This document shows, piece after piece, positions 56,935 to 64,000 of a stretch of DNA of 64,000 nucleotides; position 1 is the stretch's first letter, and each line of letters starts with the position of its first letter. The position numbers and the translations under genes were made by a program. Under the pieces are notes generated by a model. The model did not search any database and was not told the DNA's origin. It was given only the letters and a program-made list of their open reading frames with translations. The stretch is from Saururus chinensis (taxonomy: Eukaryota; Streptophyta; Magnoliopsida; Piperales; Saururaceae): positions 37,867,178 to 37,931,177 of the forward strand of contig CP141143.1 in the NCBI GenBank assembly GCA_035235625.1. The letters run 5' to 3'.

Positions 56935-59515
56935 CTTTGGAATACACATTTTTTTAGTTTTTCTCTTATTTTGCTTTGTTTTCATGTCTTTTTCATGCGT
57001 TGGTTTTGAATTGAAAAAAAATAAAAAAAAGGAATATGATTAAAAACAAAAGAAATTAGTGTAGCTTTTACTTAGATTGCAATTTACTTTGGTTATGTTG
57101 TTTATTTGTTAAGCTCTTAAGACTTAACATAATTAATTTTCATTCAAGTAGAAAAGCAACATAATTTGTGGTGAATATATCTTAATGAGGAGAAGGATAC
57201 ATGAAGAAGAGGGTTGAAGATTAATTTGATTTTCTTTTGCTTGATATTACAATTCTCTATTTTTTAAAATATGCACACATTATGTTTAGACTCAAGTCAC
57301 TTTTATGAATGAAAATCAAGAGAGAACTCTTAGACATAAGTTTATTTAGGCATTTGGATTTTAGTGTAGTCTTAGTGATCAAATTAGAGGAATTTAATCT
57401 AGATTTCTATTTAGAATTCAAAACAAAGAAAATTTCATGGGAAGTGATTTAATGATTGTAAGTTTCATTTACTTCAATATTTTTTAGACAATGACATTTT
57501 CCTCTTAAAGATGATGATGAAAGGCTACCTACTTAGGTCGGTCTTGGCTATTGTACAACTCCCATCCACTAGAAAAAAAATAAATGATGCAACTTGAGAA
57601 GATTTAAAAAACCAAGACCTAAAAAATAAATTGAGGAAAAATATCATGACTTATAAAAAAGCATAGGCATATTCTTTTTCAGCTTCAATTTTTCTTAAAA
57701 AAAATGTACATCGATTTTAGATCAAATGAGATTAAAAATGAAAACTTTCTCTTCACTAGGATCATAACAAATTTGTCTCAGTTCGAATAAAATGATTTTG
57801 CGAGATTCAACATTAAAAGAGACAAAAATTTTAAAACATTGGTGGTTTCTTCTAAAAATTACTAAAATAATATTAAAGTGTAAAAAACAAGAAAAGAAAA
57901 TTGTCAATCACAAACTAATGGAGTTGATTAACCTAAGCTAATACATGAATGAACATAATATGTAGATGCACTAAAGTTAAAAGAAAATTAATTGAAAATT
58001 CATCAACAAGAGATCAACATTCCTTAATTTTATTATTTGATTTTTATATCACATTTTGCCCTTCAGAAAAAATTTATTTCGATGGGTAATGTCTTGAAAT
58101 AATTTTAGGTATTTATTGAAAATTTTTAAAATTTCTTCGTTTTTTATAAATAAAAAATGGGACTTATTTCAAGATTGGTCGATCGCTCCTAGGAGTCATA
58201 TCTCCACATTAAAGCACTCTTTAAAAACATGGATAAAGCCATCAAACCCTCTCATTTCACTCCAAACTCTCCAAAGAGATGCAAGATTATATTGGATTTC
58301 ATCTTCAATTTAAGGATTTTGTCCTCAGACACAATATGACCTAGACCTCATTTTTTATTATTACATAATTTAACATCATTTTCAATGATTTTGTACCAAT
58401 AGCAATGTTTAGAATTGCCTGATCTATGTTAATCCTCATTTTTAAGTGATTTGAACTGTTGGTTTATGAGATTTTAAGATTTTTGTGATTCGGTTTGAAT
58501 TTCAACCTCAGAATTGGGGATTTTTTAAAATCCATATCATTACCTACTATCTTTGTGAAGGTTGAAAGAGCTGAAATTCAATTTTCGGAATGTGGGAGTT
58601 CATGAATTGTGTCAAAAAGATAACCACACTAGAAAGGAGTGTCCAAATAACCATCCTCACAAACTTTGATCAAGAAAGAAGGTGAAGAAGACCTTTACAC
58701 CACTCTACCAAATGTATGAGCATAAGATGAAATGGGTGTTGGTGAGGATGATTGATCTTCAAACTCTGAAGGAACAATTAGGTAAGATGAGCAAGTGCAC
58801 CTTAGATTGCATTAGGACTTGCTGGCTAGGTAAGGCTAAGGAACTAAACATCTCTAAGTGATGAGATTAGTTTGATTTGTCCATGATTTTATTTCATTTT
58901 ACTTTATTCTAATGTTGATTTTCTTCATAGCTTTTGAATGAAAAGTAAAACAAAAAGAATTTTATTTTTTTTTACTTTACCTACTTTTTTATATGCTTAG
59001 CTTTCAAGCTAAAGTCAAATTAATTGTTTTTAAAGTTGGACAATAACATCATATGTGGTCAATGTACCTTAACTAAGAGAAGGATGCACCGAAGAGAGTG
59101 AAGATCAATTTGAATTTCTTTTACTTGATGTAGCAATTCTTTATTTTTTTAAACTTTCATACATCATCTTCATACTCAAATCAATTTTATAAGTTATGAT
59201 GAAGAGAGAATTCTTAGACATTAGTTGACTTAAGAGTTTGGATTCTAGTGGAGTCATGGTAATCAAATTATATTAACTAAAGCTAGACTTCTATTTATGA
59301 TTCAATGCAATAAAATTCCTTTTTATGTGCTTCTAATGGTTGTAAATTTTATTTACTTCATCAGATTAATCAAGGGCATTGAACTTGTAAAGATGATGCA
59401 GAAGGGATACCTACCTAGGTCGGCCTAGGTTGGAGTGAAGCTCTCATTCAATTGACATAAAACAAATGAACGAAAAAGAATGAGAAAAAAAAATAAATGA
59501 TTCGACTTGAGAGGA
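56935..59515 (+). mobile_element. Third copy of the copia-1/copia-3 family: spacer - gag - spacer
   Basis: 56935-58545 matches the A/T-rich spacer of copia-1 (minus strand 7900-9560) and copia-3; 58546-58860 matches the copia-3 gag around the zinc knuckle; 58861-59515 matches the beginning of the spacer again. The order suggests two copies arranged head to tail, with the join at about 58545. No LTR or second ORF is present here. Confidence 0.65.
58546..58860 (+). pseudogene. gag zinc-knuckle remnant
   Basis: The DNA matches 18600-18935, including cacactagaaaggagtg in the zinc knuckle and gcataagatgaaatgggtg just after it. It is more eroded than the copia-3 copy and no long open piece is left. 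Confidence 0.65.
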
Positions 59516-59725
59516 TGTTGTGAACATCCTAAGGGTTTACCATTGGGGTCAGATGCTAGTGCGATAGGCTTTAATTAAGTAATTGTTAATAAAGGGGGCG
59601 TAGGCCTTAGGGTTGCTAGTCATTTCTCTACACAAGATCAATTTATGAAAAATCAAACAACAAACCATGCAAGACCACATAAGGAGTTTTATGTGGAAAA
59701 CCCCTACTAGGATCACCTATGAGGA
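59516..59725. other. Unassigned junction sequence
   Basis: About 210 bp between the copia spacer and copia-4. The phrase gtggaaaacccc near 59692 is reminiscent of copia LTR sequence, but I could not place it. Confidence 0.35.
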
Positions 59726-60330
59726 TACCTTCCTTTGTTATTTTTGTTAAATTTATGACATTCACATGCACAAATTTTTCATGCCACAATTAATTATTAT
59801 CAAGCAATGACAAGTTTGTAGAATAAACAATATTAAGAAAAGAACAATTATCATGTTGTCTTAAGCCTTTCACACAAGTCTTTTCTAATTTGTCAATGAT
59901 ATAATAAGCTTTCTTTGTAAATTTTACAACAAAACTAGAGTTACAAATTTGACTAATGCTCTCAGAAGGTTAGCTTTCAAACCATGCACACACGAAGCAT
60001 TATCAAAATCACACAATCTAGAAACTTTCAAAGTGGCAATCCCATCTATTTTTATGGTACTCTCATCTCCAAATGTGACTTTTCCGTAATAATTCTCTAC
60101 CAAACTAAAAGTTAGATTTATCATTGGCCATGTGCTTTATACATCTACTATCTACATACCACATGTTAGAATGTTGCATTTTCATGGCAGTGTGCACTAC
60201 AAGATAATTCGCATCCTCTTTCTTCACCCAAATTATTTTAGTTTTCAAAAATTCTTGAATTTCACTTAGATTTCTATCATATTTAGCATTCTCAATAGTC
60301 TTTGTATTCACTCGTTATTCTTTCTTATGA
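59726..60330 (-). pseudogene. copia-4 protease and gag-pre-integrase remnant
   Basis: The minus-strand pieces show MWYVDSRCIKHMANDKSNF, the copia protease active-site block (W-x-x-DS-x-x-x-HM), and KVTFGDESTIKIDGIATLKV with CVHGLKANLL further on. These match the copia-2 piece at 38002-38520. Several breaks. Confidence 0.8.
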
Positions 60331-60992
60331 TGGCCATAATAAGTAAACTTATTAGAAGAACTCATAGAATTATGTATGCAATTTCTATGTCCAAGACCTT
60401 AAATTTTCTACTATGTTCTCTTAAAATTTTCCCCATCCATGTAATTTTTCCGAGCAAGTCAATTTTCACATTGTCTCTCACAAATTGTAGTTTTCTCACT
60501 TATTTGCTTTTGTTTGACTCAATTTTAGTTACTAGATACTTCTTAATCAATTATACTCCAACAAAAAGTTTAGACTTAGAAGTACTAGCACCACGATCAT
60601 TCGAATCTCTACCCTTAATAAATTTAGTAATTCTTAGAGAATTTGCATTCTTCTATCCCACATACCCTAAACTGCATATGTCACATCTAAATTAAACACA
60701 TGAGCAAATTTTATCACGTTTTTCTTTGCCTTTGACAAATTCTTTCAATTTAGAATTTGAAGCTCTCAATTCCTCTTCCAACAATTCAATTTTGTTAAGC
60801 AACTCAATTTTTTTAGTTCACATAAAGACTTGTCATGCACAAGTTGAGAATTCTCATGTTCCATAGCACAAGATTTTTCTCTAAGAATCATCAATTTATC
60901 AAAAACATAATTAGTCCTAGCTACAATGAAATTTGACAAAAATAAAGTCAAGTTAAGTATGATTTTCAATTTCTCAGCTTCCACAAGTTCAT
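60331..60992 (-). pseudogene. copia-4 gag remnant
   Basis: The minus-strand open piece at 60766-61050 contains a charged, heptad-rich run (for example ILREKSCAMEHENSQLVHDK) as in the coiled-coil region of Sirevirus gag. It sits directly beside the LTR end, so the usual leader and gag start are not seen between them. Confidence 0.6.
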
Positions 60993-62158
60993 TAGTTGGA
61001 CTCTGTGTGTGGCTTAGACAAACTGAGAAAATAAAGTGTTTCCAACTCACAATTAAGTTACCAGATTTATATTCCCCTTCTAAACAAATTAAACATAGAA
61101 TTTGATTAACTTAATGATCCTAATTCCAATGTGTTCCAACAAAAAAATTTGTAATTAAATCAGTAATCGAAACACACCAAATTTTTTACATGAAAATCTG
61201 ACTAGGGAAAAACCATGGAACATTCTATCCAAATTAAATATACACTATGTGAACTCAAGATTACAGAATTACTAATTACATAGACAAAAGACTCCTACTC
61301 CTTCAAACGGACTGTCTCTTCACACCATTCTTTAATTCTGATTCAAGTACTTTTTGGTTGTTTACTAGCCAAAGCTTGATCTTTGTCTTCATTGTGCTCT
61401 CTTGATCAACGTAGAGCTTTCATCTCCCTCTTAGAATGAATATTCTATTCACTTGATCATCTCAATAACAAGCTTCAACAAACACCATATGTTTTGTGCT
61501 CTAATCTTACCCCTAATAGTTCATTTTGATTAATGGTAGAGATTCTCACAATTTGGAAGACAACTCTCATAAAACTCCATTAAAGAGACTCCACGCAAGC
61601 TCTTAAAGTTTTCTAGGTATTCTCTCTTCCACTAGCATGTTCTAATCCCTTTTTATAGACTCACAAACCCTAAAAGAAAAAGGACTCTAATTTAGAATTT
61701 TAACCAAATCAAAAAATCTTAAATTTAGCAACTTGCCTCTTCAGCGATCGATCGTTTCCATAGGGCGATCAATCAATCCCTGTATTTTTTCCTCATAAGT
61801 CTTCAAATCCATCAATTGCTTCAACATGGTGATTGATTGCTAACTCACTGCTTCATTTTATACAAAGTGACTTCAAATGTCAATTGATCGCTCTACAGAA
61901 CTGATTAGTCATTCTGTCATTTTTCATTGCAAACTTCACCATTCTTTCAGCTAAGGTCTCTTTTAGCATAAAGTATATGAATGTGATTTGTGTGCGTACT
62001 TTTATTTAACAAAAACATGGATTTGAGTCTTATTTTTGTTCATCCTTCATAAGTCCATCTTCAGACCGTAAACTGGCTCAAAATACACATTTCATGACAT
62101 TGTTATGATAACAATAGTAAACCAATGCATGGCATAAGGTCTCTTATGTTCTTACATA
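60993..62158 (-). mobile_element. copia-4 5' LTR
   Basis: On the minus strand it starts TGTAAGAACATAAGAG (62158) and aligns with the copia-2 LTRs along its length. A ctataaaaaggg TATA box is the complement of about 61650-61661. A GATCGATC motif is at about 61744. Its outer edge meets a gypsy LTR. Confidence 0.75.
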
Positions 62159-62726
62159 TTCTTCCCTTCTTAAATTTTTTTAATAATCTTAGGAAGCTTG
62201 GCACCATAGTTAGAGGCTTACCAGGCTGGGCAACCACCAAGGCATGTGCCCTAGTCCATCAAACGCCCAACATTCCGCTTGTCTACCAAGTTTTACTCTT
62301 TCTCATATTAACATTAGTTATAATTTTCTTAATTAGCACACCCCTAGCCCCTACCTTTCAATTTAGGGCTTGGCGGGCAAATTATGACGAATCTTGTTTG
62401 CCCATGGGCGCTGTCTCATACTTGGGTCAAGTCGTTTAGATGGGTCCACTCACTTTCTTAAATTAGATCCTTAGGACAAGTTGCTGTCTTTCACCCTTTT
62501 TAGACCTCCGGTTAGGGTTTCAGGGTTTTCGAGTAACCAAATTGACTAGGTTGACCGAAAACACCCATTCTCAGCCAAAATTATAAATGTTTTTGCGCCT
62601 TTCCCCTAACAGTGAAGGGGTCAAACCTAAGCTTTTAGCGCGGTCTAGTTCAAATATGGAGGTTAATTTCTCTCCCAATATTACTTAACCAAAGAAAAGA
62701 TTCTTATGAATTTTTGGGGTGTTACA
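62159..62726 (-). mobile_element. Gypsy-type 3' LTR, partial
   Basis: On the minus strand it starts tgtaacaccccaaaaattc at 62726, preceded by a purine tract. About 570 bp are present before copia-4 begins. The frame at 62125-62439 crosses this junction and is chance. Confidence 0.65.
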
Positions 62727-62742
62727 TTCTCCCCAACTTAAA
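62727..62742 (-). other. Polypurine tract of gypsy-type element
   Basis: On the minus strand tttaagttggggagaa ends at the tgtaacacccc LTR start, as in chromovirus elements. Confidence 0.7.
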
Positions 62743-63698
62743 TATGAACTCTGTCCTTAGAGGTCATGACCACTCTCACTTGGCAACTAAACCATCATCA
62801 TGCTTGGAGCCTGCTCAACAATGTATTCAAAAGGTTAACTACACTGAGTAAAATAATCAAGAAAACTACTAATTTATTATGAAATCTGGAAGCTTCTTAA
62901 AACAAAATTCATAAGAAAACTATTTTAATCAAATTCAAAGTATGTATATTCAAATAATTTCAAATTAATATCGATTGTTGTACTAAAAGAACTCATGAAA
63001 GTTTTTTTCCTTTTATTTCATAAATCTTTTGAAATCAGGGTTTTCACATCACATAAGAGAAAATCTCATCTCTCTTAGGTTTGGTCTATAGAGGTTCAAA
63101 AGAGTTGATGGGGCTAGTCATCACCTTTTCTTACCCCTATCGATCTTACCGAAAACATAATGAGTTTTGAATTTAATGTCAAAACACTCCTCATGTTTGG
63201 GCATTGTATTATAGTTAGGATGGGCCATTGTCCTCCACATACTGGTTGAACATCTTTTCTCCTCCACATAACACTTTCTACGAGTTGTGTGCATGGCAAA
63301 GTGAAATTTCTAGGTAAATCAAACTTTCACATGTTACATGCACATTACAACAATCAGCAACACAAACAACTCAATGGAAATTGATGAGTTCCAATCCTCA
63401 AATTTAGTCCTAAGGTTTTTTCTTTTTACACAAACTTCCTTCCTTTGCACACTTCACCTTAGGTACAACTTTTGTCATGACCTAGCTACCTGAATCTTTT
63501 GAGAAATTACAGGGGAATAATTTTTATTGAATTATATACATGTTACTCACATGTTGAAAATTTTCACGGCACAAAGGATGTGTGGTTGAGACGTAGGATC
63601 ACTGAGCAACAAGGAGCCATCTTCATCCAACTTCTATAGTCCTTGCATAAAACTGTGCTTACAACAAACACGTAGTGGCAAACTACCCATGAGCCAAA
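62743..63698 (-). mobile_element. 3' internal end of gypsy-type element
   Basis: The sequence next to the purine tract (complement of ctctgtccttagaggtcatg) resembles the end of chromovirus pol and its untranslated tail. The rest is A/T-rich. The 61 aa minus-strand frame at 63114-63299 has no motif I recognise. The right half may belong to another element next to the copia LTR. Confidence 0.45.
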
Positions 63699-64000
63699 TG
63701 AGAGTTTAATATCCATCTAGATGGCAATAGCAGATCACTAGATTTATCTTAAAATGAGTACTTCATAGAAGTAAAAATCAAGAGTTCTAAACTCTGCACA
63801 AAAATTTCTACTAAGCAACGAAAATGATAAAACTAGGTCTCTATGTATTCATGATCAAACTATCAAGCAATCAAAGCACAAAGCATGCTAACCGCATGAG
63901 CACACACAATTTTTTAAGTGGAAAATGCCAACTGGGATAGAAAACCACAATAACTATTCTTGGCCTAAAATCAATGCACTAGATAGTGGTACACTACATA
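63699..64000 (-). mobile_element. copia-1-type LTR, running off the window
   Basis: From 63699 the sequence tgagagtttaatatccatct matches the copia-1 LTR end at 16985 and continues in parallel with it (ggaaaatgccaactggg corresponds to ggaaaacccaagctcggg near 17192). The rest lies beyond the window. Confidence 0.7.

Larger units (their letters stand above)
59726..62158 (-). mobile_element. copia-4: Sirevirus-like element, 5' part
   Basis: On the minus strand: 5' LTR (60993-62158), gag remnant (60331-60992), protease and gag-pre-integrase remnant (59726-60330). It is related to copia-2 throughout; integrase, RT and RNase H are not present in the window. It is old and broken. Confidence 0.75.

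Noticed and set aside
63114-63299. Minus-strand 61 aa frame with several Cys and Trp residues
   Set aside because: No family recognised, short, and positioned in the untranslated tail of a gypsy-type element.

Overview
The window is intergenic DNA from a repeat-rich, AT-rich plant nuclear genome, most likely a flowering plant. The evidence is the plant-type LTR retrotransposons that fill it: Sirevirus-like Ty1/copia, TAT/Athila-like and chromovirus-like Ty3/gypsy, together with MULE-type and Stowaway-type miniature DNA transposons and a tRNA-derived SINE-like piece. I found no convincing host protein gene, rRNA or tRNA gene. Nearly every open frame is a short remnant of a retroelement or a chance frame inside an LTR.

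Layout, left to right. 1-4473: 3' end of a TAT/Athila-like element (+) whose last 1.6 kb is duplicated in tandem, giving two LTRs. 4474-5733: part of a Ty3/gypsy LTR (+). 5734-18316: a copia element on the minus strand ('copia-1') carrying gag and a second, unusual ORF but no recognisable pol. Its gag is interrupted by a structurally whole, non-coding 5.5 kb gypsy-type LTR element (9765-15290). 18317-31670: a relative of copia-1 on the plus strand ('copia-3') with the same gag / spacer / second-ORF order. Its second ORF is interrupted by a copia LTR, which holds a 4.7 kb solo LTR, which in turn holds a 3.2 kb solo LTR; the two innermost insertions have perfect 5 bp target duplications. 31671-40375: a copia element with gag and pol (-, 'copia-2'), with part of a gypsy-type LTR in its 3' LTR. 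40512-40725: a hairpin MITE with a perfect 9 bp target duplication.

41548-44868: a large LTR with a 47 bp tandem array. 44867-45557: a Stowaway-like MITE, a SINE-like piece and a possible hAT-type terminus. 45558-46306: unassigned. 46307-49194: another large LTR. 49195-56773: a Reina-like Ty3/gypsy element (-) interrupted by a TAT-like LTR and by a 3.9 kb solo LTR that contains two internal tandem duplications. 56935-59515: a third copy of the copia-1/copia-3 spacer-gag family. 59726-62158: a second gag-pol copia copy ('copia-4', -). 62159-63698: the end of a gypsy element (-). 63699-64000: a copia-1-type LTR running off the window.

The parts do not form a host pathway; they record successive insertions. 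The most interesting items are (i) the copia family that keeps gag plus a second ORF and lacks pol, seen in both orientations; (ii) very long LTRs (3-5 kb) from several families that each carry their own internal tandem array; and (iii) the hairpin MITE with four copies of one perfect 12 bp palindrome. All boundaries were read by eye; family assignments rest on short motifs and within-window comparison, not on database searches.
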